Origin: an uncultured Burkholderiales bacterium
Lineage (GTDB): Bacteria > Pseudomonadota > Gammaproteobacteria > Burkholderiales > Burkholderiaceae_C
DNA: 64,000 nucleotides
Direction of reading: 5' to 3'
Assembly: GCA_903932865.1 (NCBI GenBank)
Contig: CAIZHQ010000007.1
Coordinates: 62,001 to 126,000, forward strand
In this document: positions 7,296 through 15,759 of the stretch, piece after piece
Numbering within the stretch: position 1 is the first letter of the stretch
How the letters are laid out: each line of letters begins with the position of its first letter
Translations under genes and position numbers: made by a program
Notes under the pieces: generated by a model
The model's input: the letters and a program-made list of their open reading frames with translations, nothing else
The model's database searches: none
What the model was told of the DNA's origin: nothing

Positions 7296-9680
7296 ATGAA
7301 CGCTCCGACCGCACTCAAAAACCTGTTGCCCACATCGGGCGTTCAGCAAGGCACTGACATCGTTCACGAGTCTGCCCACCTGCACGTCACCGGCTCGGCC
7401 ACTTACATTGACGACATTCCTGAGCACGCAGGCACTTTGTATGCCGCGCTCATCTTGTCGCCCGTCGCGCATGGTGAGTTGATCGGCGACGGCATTGACC
7501 GCGCAGCCATCCTCAAGGAACACGGCGTGGTCGCCGTCTACACCGCCAAAGACATTCCTGGTGAAAACAACTGCGGCCCCATCATCCATGACGACCCTTT
7601 CCTGGCCGCTGGCAAGGTCGAGTTTGTGGGGCAAGCCGTGGCCGTGGTTGTGGCGCGCGACATGCTGTATGCCCGCGAAGCCGCCCACAAAGCCAAGGTG
7701 CTGGTGGAAGAGCTCACGCCCATCTTGACGATCGAGGAGGCGATGGCGGCGAACAGCTTCATCATGCCCCCCAAAGGCATCACGCGTGGCGACGCCGCTG
7801 CAGCCATTGCCAACGCGCCCCACAAGATCAAAGGCAGCACCAACACCGGTCAGCAAGAGCAGTTCTATCTGGAAGGTCAGATCACCTACGCGGTGCCTAA
7901 AGAAGATGGCCAGCTCACGCTGTACGTGTCGACCCAGCACCCCGACGGCAACCAGCGCGAAGCCGCGCACGCCCTGAACCTGCACACCAACGATGTGGAG
8001 GTGATTTGCCGCCGCATGGGGGGTGGCTTTGGAGGCAAAGAAGGCAACGCCAGCATCTTCAGCCAAAGCGCTGCCTTGGCCGCGCACAAACTGCAAAAGC
8101 CCGTCAAGTTGCGCGTGAACCGCGACGACGACATGACCATCACCGGCAAGCGCCACGATTTCCGCATCGACTACGAAGTGGGTTTTGACGACACTGGCCG
8201 CGTCTTGGGCGCCAACATCACGCTCATGTCGCGCTGCGGCTACAGTACCGATTACTCGGGTCCGGTGAACGACCGCGCTTGCCTGCACATCGACAACACC
8301 TACCACCTGCCCGCCCTCAAGCTGCTGAGCCACCGCTGCAAAACCAACACGCAAAGCGCCACCGCGTTTCGTGGCTTTGGCGGCCCGCAAGGCATGTTCG
8401 GCATCGAAACGGTGATGGACGAGATCGCCATGACTTTGGGCAAAGACCCCCTGGAAGTGCGCAAGCTCAACCTCTACAAAGACCCCGCCATCAGCGGCAC
8501 GCCCGACACCATGACCACCCAATACAACCAGCTCATTGAAGACTGGGTGGGTGATAAGGTGATCGATCAGGTCGAGCAGGAATCGAAATACGCCGAGCGC
8601 CGCGTCGCAGTGCAAGCCTTCAACGCCAAGAGCAAAACCCGCAAGCGCGGTTTGTCGCTCGTGCCCCTGAAGTTCGGCATCAGCTTCACCGCCACGCACC
8701 TGAACCAGGGCGGCGCGTTGCTGGTGGTCTACATGGACGGCTCGGTCAGCTGCAACCATGGCGGCACTGAAATGGGCCAGGGTCTCAACACCAAGATGGC
8801 GCAGGTCTGTTCCGATGGTCTGGGCATCAGCGTGGACCATGTGCGCATCACCGCCACCGACTCGCAAAAAGTGCCCAACGCTTCGGCCACTTCGGCGTCG
8901 AGCGGGGCCGACATCAACGGCGCGGCCATTATGAACGCGACGATGCAGATGCGCGAGCGCCTGAAGCCCGTGGCGGCCCGCATGCTGGGTTGCGCCGAGG
9001 GTGAGGTGACTTTCGCGAACAACGAAGTCCACGGCGGCAGTAAAGCTGTGAAGTGGGCCGACGTGACCAAGCAAGCGTATATGGAACGTGTGGGCTTGTC
9101 GGTCACGGGCTTTTACATGACACCCGAAATCAAATACGACTTCGCGACCCTGAATGGCCGTGCCTTTTATTACTACTGCTACGGCGCTGCCGTGAGCGAA
9201 GTGGAGATCGACACCCGTACCGGCGAGTGGAGGCTCTTGGCCGTGGACATCGTGCACGACGTGGGCCGCAGCATCAACCCCGCCCTGGACAAAGGCCAGA
9301 TCGAAGGCGCTTTTGTGCAAGGCATGGGCTGGCTCACCATGGAAGAGTGCATTTGGGACCTTCGTGGTGACGCGCATGGCAAAGGTCGGGGCAAGCTGCT
9401 CACGCACGGCCCCAGCACTTACAAGATCCCGGTGGCGGGCGACATCCCAGAGCACTTCAAGGTGACGCTGTTCGACAACGCCAACATGAAACCCACGCCT
9501 TTCAACAGCAAGGCCACGGGCGAGCCACCGTTGATGCTGGGTTTGTCGACCTTCTTCGCCCTGCGCGATGCGGTAGCCGCCAGCGCAGACCACAAAGCCG
9601 TGGTCTACATAGACGCACCGGCCACGCCTGAGCGCATCCTGATGGCGTGCGAAAAAGCCAAGGCCACTGCAGGGCTGTGA
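7296..9680 (+). CDS. xdhB: Xanthine dehydrogenase molybdenum-binding subunit, copy 1
   Basis: A 794-residue molybdopterin subunit. Active-site landmarks are GQQEQFYLE (the usual motif is GQEHFYLE; the Gln is kept and the His is replaced by Gln), RRMGGGFGGKE, TAFRGFGGPQG with the substrate-binding Arg, GGTEMGQGL, and GEPPLMLG containing the catalytic Glu. It begins immediately after the xdhA stop, so the pair is translationally coupled. It needs XdhC, encoded about 3.7 kb downstream, for insertion of the sulfurated molybdenum cofactor. A second, only moderately similar XdhB is at 42584-44893. Confidence 0.96.
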   Translation: MNAPTALKNLLPTSGVQQGTDIVHESAHLHVTGSATYIDDIPEHAGTLYAALILSPVAHGELIGDGIDRAAILKEHGVVAVYTAKDIPGENNCGPIIHDDPFLAAGKVEFVGQAVAVVVARDMLYAREAAHKAKVLVEELTPILTIEEAMAANSFIMPPKGITRGDAAAAIANAPHKIKGSTNTGQQEQFYLEGQITYAVPKEDGQLTLYVSTQHPDGNQREAAHALNLHTNDVEVICRRMGGGFGGKEGNASIFSQSAALAAHKLQKPVKLRVNRDDDMTITGKRHDFRIDYEVGFDDTGRVLGANITLMSRCGYSTDYSGPVNDRACLHIDNTYHLPALKLLSHRCKTNTQSATAFRGFGGPQGMFGIETVMDEIAMTLGKDPLEVRKLNLYKDPAISGTPDTMTTQYNQLIEDWVGDKVIDQVEQESKYAERRVAVQAFNAKSKTRKRGLSLVPLKFGISFTATHLNQGGALLVVYMDGSVSCNHGGTEMGQGLNTKMAQVCSDGLGISVDHVRITATDSQKVPNASATSASSGADINGAAIMNATMQMRERLKPVAARMLGCAEGEVTFANNEVHGGSKAVKWADVTKQAYMERVGLSVTGFYMTPEIKYDFATLNGRAFYYYCYGAAVSEVEIDTRTGEWRLLAVDIVHDVGRSINPALDKGQIEGAFVQGMGWLTMEECIWDLRGDAHGKGRGKLLTHGPSTYKIPVAGDIPEHFKVTLFDNANMKPTPFNSKATGEPPLMLGLSTFFALRDAVAASADHKAVVYIDAPATPERILMACEKAKATAGL

Positions 9681-9754
9681 GGCTTTGAGCAGGATGCCTG
9701 AAGCGGTTTCAAGCAGCTGTCACTTTGGTTCACCCAGCCCACAGGAGCAGGCCC

Positions 9755-9937
9755 ATGTCAGAAGATCCACGGTGCTGCGGCACCGGCACTTGCATCATCA
9801 ACGCCGAAGGCCTGTGCTGGTGCGGCCAGCGTTGGGATGGCGAGAAAATGTGCTTCATGCCCGAGCCTGCGGCCCAGCCAGACCCCCTGGCCAAGAGCGA
9901 CACCACCCCGCAGTCACCTCGCGCTGGGCAGGACTGA
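9755..9937 (+). CDS. Small cysteine-rich protein of unknown function
   Basis: A 60-residue protein that I cannot assign to a characterised family. The N-terminal 35 residues hold six cysteines arranged as CC-x4-C, then CWC, then KMCF, with CIINAEGLCWCGQ at the core. The C-terminal 25 residues are Pro/Ala-rich and look disordered. No signal peptide is visible. ATG 9755 has AGGAG at a normal distance. It lies 74 bases behind xdhB in the same direction. The cysteine spacing suggests a small metal-binding module. The compact Cys-rich core makes a real gene likely. Confidence 0.65.
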   Translation: MSEDPRCCGTGTCIINAEGLCWCGQRWDGEKMCFMPEPAAQPDPLAKSDTTPQSPRAGQD

Positions 9938-10015
9938 GCGCATGAGTTGCCTGCGCCCGTGCCCCAGCCGCTGTGCGCTGTTTCCCACCACTTTGTTCTT
10001 CACAGGCCCTCGCTT

Positions 10016-11290
10016 GTGAGCCAAGGCACGCCGACGGTTGAAACCCCACCCGCCATGCACTGGCGCGACCCGTTCCGAGTTCGGAGTTTTCGCTTTCAGT
10101 GGCCTGCCGATCTGACCACCTCCTGGGCCTTCGAGATGGAGTCCATCGTGTTGGGCTGGTTCATCCTGGTTGAGTCGGGCTCGGTCATGATGCTGGTGGT
10201 GTTCGGCTCCTTGCAGTACCTGGGCTCTTTGGTCTCGCCCATGTTTGGCGTGGCGGGCGACCGACTCGGTTATCGGCGCATGCTGGTCCTGTCACGGGCC
10301 CTGTATGCCTTGCTGGCCACCACCTTCATGCTGCTGGCCTGGTTGCAAGCCCTCACGCCCATGATCGTGCTGATCATGGCTGCTTTGGCGGGCCTGGTGC
10401 GCCCCTCGGACATGATGATGCGCAACGCCTTGATCGCGCAGACCCTGCCGCCCCGGCATTTGCTGGGCACGCTGGGCATTTCGCGCATCACCTCGGATTC
10501 GGCCCGCATCGCCGGCGCATTGGCCGGTGCGGGTGTGGTCGCATGGCTGGGCATGACCTGGGCTTACGCGCTGATCACAGCGCTTTACACGCTCAGCTTT
10601 GTGCTGTCACGCGGCGTTTCGGGTGGGCCTGCGCAAACTGCCGTCAGGGATGCCCCACGCGTGTCGCCGGTGCGCGACTTGCAGCTGGCCTTTGGCTATG
10701 TGTGGACGCGCCCGGTGCTGATGGCGGCCATGGCGCTGGCCTTCTTGGTCAACCTGTTGGCCTTTCCCTTCTCTTTGGGCTTGCTGCCCTATGTGGCCAA
10801 AAACATTTACCTGACCGACCAAACGGGTCTCGGCTGGCTGGGCGCCAGCTTTGCCTTTGGGGGCCTGGTGGGCTCGGTGGTGCTGAGTTCGCACCGTTTT
10901 GCGTTTCGCGCCGCGCAAACCATGGTGCTGGCCGGGGCGGTGTGGTTTGCGGTGGATGTGTTGTTTGCCTTCAGCACCCATCTGGGCGTGGGCATGGCCT
11001 TGTTGTGCTTGGCAGGCCTGGCGCAAAGCCTGAGCATGACGCCGCTGGCCGCCGTGATGCTGCGCGCCACAGAGCCCGCTTACCGGGGCCGGGTGATGGG
11101 CATGCGCATGTTGGCCATTTGGGGTTTGCCATTGGGCCTGTTGCTGTCGGGCCCGCTGATTGACCGCTGGGGCTATGTCGCCACAGCCAGCATGTATTCG
11201 GCCCTGGGGCTGCTGTTGACCGGTGCCATGGCGGTCTACTGGCGAGCGCACATCTGGAATGCCAAAGCGCCGGCCAACGCTCCCTTGTGA
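10016..11290 (+). CDS. MFS transporter, EntS-like group
   Basis: A hydrophobic protein of about 424 residues with the twelve-helix pattern of the major facilitator superfamily. The loop between helices 2 and 3 carries GDRLGYRRM, the usual MFS motif. Helices are dense from TTSWAFEMESIVLGWF to the C-terminus. It resembles the MFS_3/EntS group that often acts as an exporter; the substrate cannot be inferred. The start is uncertain: I use GTG 10016, ATG 10055 (MHWRDPF) is the main alternative, and a TTG exists at 9947. It follows the small Cys-rich gene in the same direction. Confidence 0.82.
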   Translation: MSQGTPTVETPPAMHWRDPFRVRSFRFQWPADLTTSWAFEMESIVLGWFILVESGSVMMLVVFGSLQYLGSLVSPMFGVAGDRLGYRRMLVLSRALYALLATTFMLLAWLQALTPMIVLIMAALAGLVRPSDMMMRNALIAQTLPPRHLLGTLGISRITSDSARIAGALAGAGVVAWLGMTWAYALITALYTLSFVLSRGVSGGPAQTAVRDAPRVSPVRDLQLAFGYVWTRPVLMAAMALAFLVNLLAFPFSLGLLPYVAKNIYLTDQTGLGWLGASFAFGGLVGSVVLSSHRFAFRAAQTMVLAGAVWFAVDVLFAFSTHLGVGMALLCLAGLAQSLSMTPLAAVMLRATEPAYRGRVMGMRMLAIWGLPLGLLLSGPLIDRWGYVATASMYSALGLLLTGAMAVYWRAHIWNAKAPANAPL

Positions 11291-11411
11291 TTTGGCTGCA
11301 TGGCATTGGCACCCTGTGACCAAAGCGACAGTGTGAAGGCGGCCTTGGGCGCACAGTGTTGGGACACAATGGCCAGCAGATCGCATCCTCGCCATTCAGC
11401 GGAAACCGACC

Positions 11412-12638
11412 ATGACGACCTCAACGCCCTCATCTGCCCGAGACTTCGAACCCAGCGCCGACCACCCCCCCGTGGTGCGGGGCCTGCTCAACATCGCCCA
11501 CGCCTTGGACCATTTGTTTTTGCTGATTTTTGCGGCGGCGGTCAGCACCATTGCGGCCGACATGGGACTGGCCCAATGGCAGGACCTGATGCCCTATGGC
11601 GCAGGGGCGTTTTTCATGTTTGGACTGGGCTCTTTGCCCGCTGGTCGCTTGGGCGATTTGTGGGGCCGCCGCAGCATGATGCTGGTCTTCTTTTTGGGTA
11701 TCGGCACAGCCGCCATCCTGACGGCCTTCGCACAAACGCCCTGGCAGCTGGCGGTCTGCCTGACGCTGATCGGCGTGTTCGCCGCCATCTACCACCCCGT
11801 GGGCATTCCGATGTTGCTGGAGCGTTCGGCCAACCCGGGCGCGACCATCGGCTTCAATGGCCTGGCGGGTAACCTGGGCGTGGCGGTGGCGGCTTTGCTC
11901 ACGGGTTTTCTGATCCAGTGGTGGGGCTGGCGTGCAGCTTTTGTCTTGCCCGGCGTGGCGGCTCTGGTGTGCGGGTGGGTCTTTGCACGCGCTTGCCCGC
12001 AAGAAGTATCCTCACCCGCCAAGCGCAAAGGCGGGGCCAAAGTGAGCCTGCCTGCGCCGCTGCTGGCGCGGGCCCTGATCGTGATGACGGCGGCTGCGGT
12101 GACCAGCAGCGTGTTGTTCAACTTCACGACCAATGGCAACGGGCCGTTGATCGCTGAGCGTTTCCAAGGCGTGATGGAAGATCCTGCCAGCTTGGGCCTG
12201 TTGCTGGCCTTGGTCTACGCCGTGGCCTCAGTGGCCCAGGTGGTGGTGGGGCACCTGATCAACCGTTTCCCGCTCAAGCGCTTTTTCATGTTCATGGTGA
12301 TGGCGCAGATCCCCATGCTGGTGCTGGCTTCGCAGGCGCAAGGTTGGTGGCTGTTTGTGGCCTTGATCGGGGTCATGGTGTTCATTTTCGGGGCCATTCC
12401 CTTCACCGATTTCATGATCGCCCGCTATGTGGATGACCGCTTGCGCTCGCGCGTGTCGGGCATGCGCTTGGGCGTGTCGTTTGCTGTCAGCTCCTTGTCG
12501 GTCTGGGCTTTGGGACCTGTGGTCAAGGCCATGGGTTTTGGCAGCTCGCTGTTGCTGCTGGCGGGTTTTTCGCTGGCCACCACCCTGATTTTGATTTTGC
12601 TGCCCGGCGCGTCGCACGAGCAGACGGCGCCGGCCTGA
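11412..12638 (+). CDS. MFS transporter
   Basis: A 408-residue twelve-helix major facilitator with GRLGDLWGRRSMM in the 2-3 loop and FAAIYHPVGIPML in the region after helix 4. The latter pattern is familiar from fosmidomycin-resistance-like and related carriers. It lies 121 bases after another MFS gene and upstream of xdhC, so uptake or efflux of a purine intermediate is conceivable but not shown. Translation starts at ATG 11412. The protein ends 41 bases before the convergent TonB-like lipoprotein gene. Confidence 0.85.
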   Translation: MTTSTPSSARDFEPSADHPPVVRGLLNIAHALDHLFLLIFAAAVSTIAADMGLAQWQDLMPYGAGAFFMFGLGSLPAGRLGDLWGRRSMMLVFFLGIGTAAILTAFAQTPWQLAVCLTLIGVFAAIYHPVGIPMLLERSANPGATIGFNGLAGNLGVAVAALLTGFLIQWWGWRAAFVLPGVAALVCGWVFARACPQEVSSPAKRKGGAKVSLPAPLLARALIVMTAAAVTSSVLFNFTTNGNGPLIAERFQGVMEDPASLGLLLALVYAVASVAQVVVGHLINRFPLKRFFMFMVMAQIPMLVLASQAQGWWLFVALIGVMVFIFGAIPFTDFMIARYVDDRLRSRVSGMRLGVSFAVSSLSVWALGPVVKAMGFGSSLLLLAGFSLATTLILILLPGASHEQTAPA

Positions 12639-12678
12639 GCCAGTGCGTGCCAGGCCTCTTTGCCCCCAAGCGTTCTGA

Positions 12679-13317
12679 TCAGTCTTGCCCTTCGGTCAGG
12701 GTGTCGAGCTGAAACTTGCCGCTTTTATGCCAAAGCCACACATCGGTGTAGGTGACCTGGCTCATGTGTTGGGGCACGGGGTAAGGGGCGGCAGCTTTGA
12801 CCATGCGTTCGATTTGTTGCATCACTTGCGGCACATGGCGAGGTGCACGCATCCACTGCACCGATTTGACCGAGCCGTGCCGGTCGATGTCGACGTTGAG
12901 CACACCCACCGCCTCCAGCATGGGGGGCAGGCGGCCTTTGTAAATGCTTTGGCTGTGCCGGGCATAAAGGTGGCTGGCTGCGTCCTTGCGGTAATCCTTG
13001 GCGTTGCGTGCGGCCGATGGGATGGGTCTGGGGGCCGCAGCGGTCGCAGCGGTCGCAGCGGGTTGGGCCACGGCGGTAGGCTGTGTCGCGGCGGGTGCGG
13101 TAGGTGCCGCAGGTGCGGCGGGTGAGATGGGTGAGATGGGTGAGATGGGTGAGATGGGTGAGACGGATACCTGGCTGGTGGCAGGGCTTGGCGTGGGGCG
13201 GGCGGTCGGCGGCGCGCTGCAGCCGCTCAGCCAGCAAAGGCCCAAGGCGCTCAGGCTCAGAAAGGTGAGCGACAAACCGGTCCGGTGCAGGTTCTTGTGC
13301 TGGGGCGCCTCTGGCAT
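12679..13317 (-). CDS. Lipoprotein with TonB C-terminal-like domain
   Basis: A 212-residue predicted lipoprotein. The signal sequence ends in a lipobox, LCWLSGC. A low-complexity linker rich in Pro, Ala, Ser and Thr follows, including a run of SPI triplets encoded by a 9-base tandem repeat. The last 100 residues resemble a TonB/TolA C-terminal fold: LPPMLEAVGVLNVDIDRHGSV is typical of the energy-transducer family. It probably sits in a membrane with its C-terminus in the periplasm. The start ATG 13317 is preceded by AAGGAGAGG; longer in-frame openings would run into xdhC on the other strand. Its partner is unknown. Confidence 0.78.
   Translation of the reverse strand: MPEAPQHKNLHRTGLSLTFLSLSALGLCWLSGCSAPPTARPTPSPATSQVSVSPISPISPISPISPAAPAAPTAPAATQPTAVAQPAATAATAAAPRPIPSAARNAKDYRKDAASHLYARHSQSIYKGRLPPMLEAVGVLNVDIDRHGSVKSVQWMRAPRHVPQVMQQIERMVKAAAPYPVPQHMSQVTYTDVWLWHKSGKFQLDTLTEGQD
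13121..13165. repeat. 9-base tandem repeat inside the lipoprotein linker
   Basis: Five head-to-tail copies of GGTGAGATG are present, the last with one mismatch. The period is a multiple of three, so copy-number change would lengthen or shorten the Ser-Pro-Ile linker without shifting the frame. Confidence 0.9.
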
Positions 13318-13414
13318 AGATCGGGTCCTCTCCTTGGCATACTCGGTGATCGGACGTGATTGTGGCATCGACCACGGACCTTGGCGAGTGGCCATTTGAC
13401 AAAGGGGTGCGGGT

Positions 13415-14212
13415 GTGAACTGGATGATGGTGGCGTTGGATCGTTTGGCCGTAGAAGCAGCGGTGCGGGTGAGTGTGCAAGCCACCCAGGGCTCGGTGCC
13501 GCGAGGGCCGGGCACCCACATGCTGGTGTTTGCCCGGGGTGAAGAGGGCACGATTGGTGGCGGACACTTGGAGTTTCAGGCCTTGGCGCACGCTCGACGG
13601 TTGCTGGCCGGGGAGTTGGTGTCTACCCAATTGCGCCAAGTGTTGGGCCCCAGTTTGGGGCAGTGCTGCGGTGGGGTGGTGGAATTGCTTTTGGAGCGTG
13701 TGGAAGCGGGCGACGTATCGCGCTTGCGCACGGTGTTGATGTCGCCACGCACCCCGCTGGCGCTGTTTGGCGGTGGCCATGTGGGCCGAGCAATTGTCAA
13801 CGCCCTGGCGCCTTTGCCTTTTGCGGTGCGCTGGATCGACAGCCGCGACGAAATTTTCCCGGCCGATGTGCCTGTCGGGTTGGATTGCGAGCATTCCAAC
13901 CCGGTGCAAGCTGCTGTGGCCGATCTGGCCCCGTGCAGCCGGGTGCTGATCATGAGCTTTAGCCATGCCGAAGACTTGGACATCGTGGTGGCTTGTCTCA
14001 AGCGCCTGCGCGTGCAGAATGATTTGCCATTTGTCGGCTTGATCGGCAGCAAGACCAAGTGGGCCACCTTCAGGCACCGACTGGAAGAACGGGGGTTCAG
14101 CGCCGAAGAGATGGCGCACATCACCTGCCCGATTGGCGTGCCGGGGATCTCGGGCAAAGAGCCTGAAGTCATTGCCGTGGCGGTGGCGGCACAACTCTTG
14201 CAAACGCTTTGA
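13415..14212 (+). CDS. xdhC: Xanthine dehydrogenase accessory protein
   Basis: A 265-residue XdhC/CoxI-family protein. The N-terminal domain has QATQGSVPRGPGTHMLV, EEGTIGGGHLEFQ and the GPSLGQCCGG motif involved in cofactor handling. The C-terminal half is a Rossmann-like domain beginning ALFGGGHVGRAIV and ending PIGVPGISGKEPEVIAVAVAAQLL. XdhC binds molybdenum cofactor, promotes its sulfuration and delivers it to XdhB. It is the only xdhC in the window and could serve both xanthine dehydrogenases. I take GTG 13415 with AAAGGGG upstream as the start; ATG 13424 is the alternative. puuD follows after 176 bases. Confidence 0.93.
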   Translation: MNWMMVALDRLAVEAAVRVSVQATQGSVPRGPGTHMLVFARGEEGTIGGGHLEFQALAHARRLLAGELVSTQLRQVLGPSLGQCCGGVVELLLERVEAGDVSRLRTVLMSPRTPLALFGGGHVGRAIVNALAPLPFAVRWIDSRDEIFPADVPVGLDCEHSNPVQAAVADLAPCSRVLIMSFSHAEDLDIVVACLKRLRVQNDLPFVGLIGSKTKWATFRHRLEERGFSAEEMAHITCPIGVPGISGKEPEVIAVAVAAQLLQTL

Positions 14213-14276
14213 AGGTGTGAAGCTGGTTTCCCCTAGGCCACCATGCCAGAGGGGGACTGGAATCCCAAACGTAAAC

Positions 14277-14291
14277 TGTATACACTTCGGT
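14277..14291 (+). promoter_or_regulatory. Putative GntR operator upstream of puuD
   Basis: This is an exact 15-base copy of the word at 4356-4370, again followed after two bases by ACTGG. It lies about 98 bases before the puuD start and 64 bases after the xdhC stop. It suggests that urate oxidase and HIU hydrolase, which act consecutively, are co-regulated. Confidence 0.65.
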
Positions 14292-14388
14292 GCACTGGTC
14301 GCAGCGGCGCAGGTTCCTCTGGGAACATGTTCGCGACCGAATACCCGCTCACAGGGCCCGCGGTGGTGAGCAGGTTGGAGAATCCATC

Positions 14389-15600
14389 ATGGAATCGTAT
14401 TTTCTGGAATGGGCCAATTTGTTGCTGCGATGGGTGCATGTCATCACCGCCATCGCCTGGATTGGCTCCTCGTTTTATTTTGTCTTCCTCGACAACAATC
14501 TGCAAAAACCCAAGTCGCCCGACCTGCTCGAAAAAGGCGTGGGCGGCGCCATGTGGGCGGTGCACGGCGGCGGTTTTTACAACCCACAAAAATACATGGT
14601 CGCCCCCAAGATCATCCACACCAAGTTGCACTGGTTTTATTGGGAAGCTTATTCCACGTGGTTGACGGGTTTTGCGTTGTTCACGGTGCTCTACCTGTAC
14701 AACGCGGGCACTTTCCTGATCGACAAGTCGCTGATGGACTGGACCCCGGTTATGGCGGGCTCGGCCGCTGTGGGCATGCTGGTGGCCTTTTGGTTGGTCT
14801 ACGACACCATCTGCCGCGTGTTCGGTTTCCGCAAAAATGGTGAGCTGATCGTGGCGGGCCTGATGATCGTGGTCGTGGCGTTTTGTGCCTGGCTGGCCAA
14901 TGAGCTGTTTGCTGGCCGCGCCGCCTTCTTGTTGGTGGGCGCCATGATCGCCACCGCCATGAGCGCCAACGTGTTTTTCTGGATCATTCCCGGCCAGCGC
15001 AAAGTGGTGGCGGCCATGACCAGCGGTGAGACCTACGACGCCAACGCCCTGGCCATCCACGGCAAGCGCGGCAAGCAGCGCAGCGTGCACAACACCTACT
15101 TCACGCTGCCCGTCATCTTTGCGATGCTGAGCAACCACTACAGCTTTTTGTACACGCACGAGCACCGTTGGATTCTGCTGTTCGTGATGATGTTGGCCGG
15201 CGCTTTGATCCGTCAGTTCTTTGTGCAGCGCCACGCCTTTCACTTGGGCCGCGCCGCCAACCCCTGGCCTTTTGCGGCGGTAGGCGTGGTGATGATATTG
15301 GGGGTGATTGTGGCCTTGCGGCCTGCGCCGCCCCGGGTTTCTGCAGTGCCTGTGCAACCGGTGAGCTTTGCCCAGGTGCAAAGCCTCGTGGGTCAGCATT
15401 GCATCAGCTGCCATGGCGCGCAATTGCAAATGAAAAACGTGCGACTGGACAGCCCCGAGTTGATCAAGCAGCACGCACAAAACGTCTACCAGCAAGTGGC
15501 GGTGACCAAGCAAATGCCCATGGGCAATGCCACCGGCCTGACCGAAGAAGACCGGGCCTTGATCGGGCGCTGGTTTGTGGCGGGGGCCAAGCTGGACTGA
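14389..15600 (+). CDS. puuD: Membrane-bound cytochrome-c-linked urate oxidase (PuuD type)
   Basis: A 403-residue integral membrane protein with a PuuD urate-oxidase domain (about residues 1-310, roughly eight hydrophobic helices, starting FLEWANLLLRWVHVITAIAW) and a C-terminal cytochrome c domain. The heme motif is CISCH (C338, C341, H342), with candidate axial Met in KQMPMGNATG. It oxidises urate to 5-hydroxyisourate and passes electrons to the respiratory chain, so it yields no peroxide, unlike soluble uricase. Its product is used by UraH. ATG 14389 has GGAG eight bases upstream. Longer in-frame upstream sequence has no membrane character. Confidence 0.94.
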   Translation: MESYFLEWANLLLRWVHVITAIAWIGSSFYFVFLDNNLQKPKSPDLLEKGVGGAMWAVHGGGFYNPQKYMVAPKIIHTKLHWFYWEAYSTWLTGFALFTVLYLYNAGTFLIDKSLMDWTPVMAGSAAVGMLVAFWLVYDTICRVFGFRKNGELIVAGLMIVVVAFCAWLANELFAGRAAFLLVGAMIATAMSANVFFWIIPGQRKVVAAMTSGETYDANALAIHGKRGKQRSVHNTYFTLPVIFAMLSNHYSFLYTHEHRWILLFVMMLAGALIRQFFVQRHAFHLGRAANPWPFAAVGVVMILGVIVALRPAPPRVSAVPVQPVSFAQVQSLVGQHCISCHGAQLQMKNVRLDSPELIKQHAQNVYQQVAVTKQMPMGNATGLTEEDRALIGRWFVAGAKLD

Positions 15601-15759
15601 AGGGCTGGTCACTGACGAGGCCGGCATGAGGGGTGCACGCGACAGTCGCCTGGGTTACTGGGGCTATGGTTGACCCTATTGGTATGACGATCGAATCGGT
15701 ATATCTTGGATCCAGCAGGCCCTTGTGGGCCCGGCTGTTCAAATCACAAGGAGACACCC

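Noticed and set aside
6468..9593. A 1041-codon open frame antisense to xdhAB copy 1
   Set aside because: It is rich in His, Gly and Val as expected from reversed GC-rich codons, has no domain, and lies opposite two unmistakable enzymes.
12725..14203. A 492-codon minus-strand frame across the lipoprotein gene and xdhC
   Set aside because: It is antisense to xdhC and out of frame with the lipoprotein; the TonB-like and XdhC products are better supported.
15601..15759. Search for a third copy of the TGTATACA operator before tctC
   Set aside because: The nearest word, GGTATATC, matches poorly, so the transporter is not placed in the same regulon.
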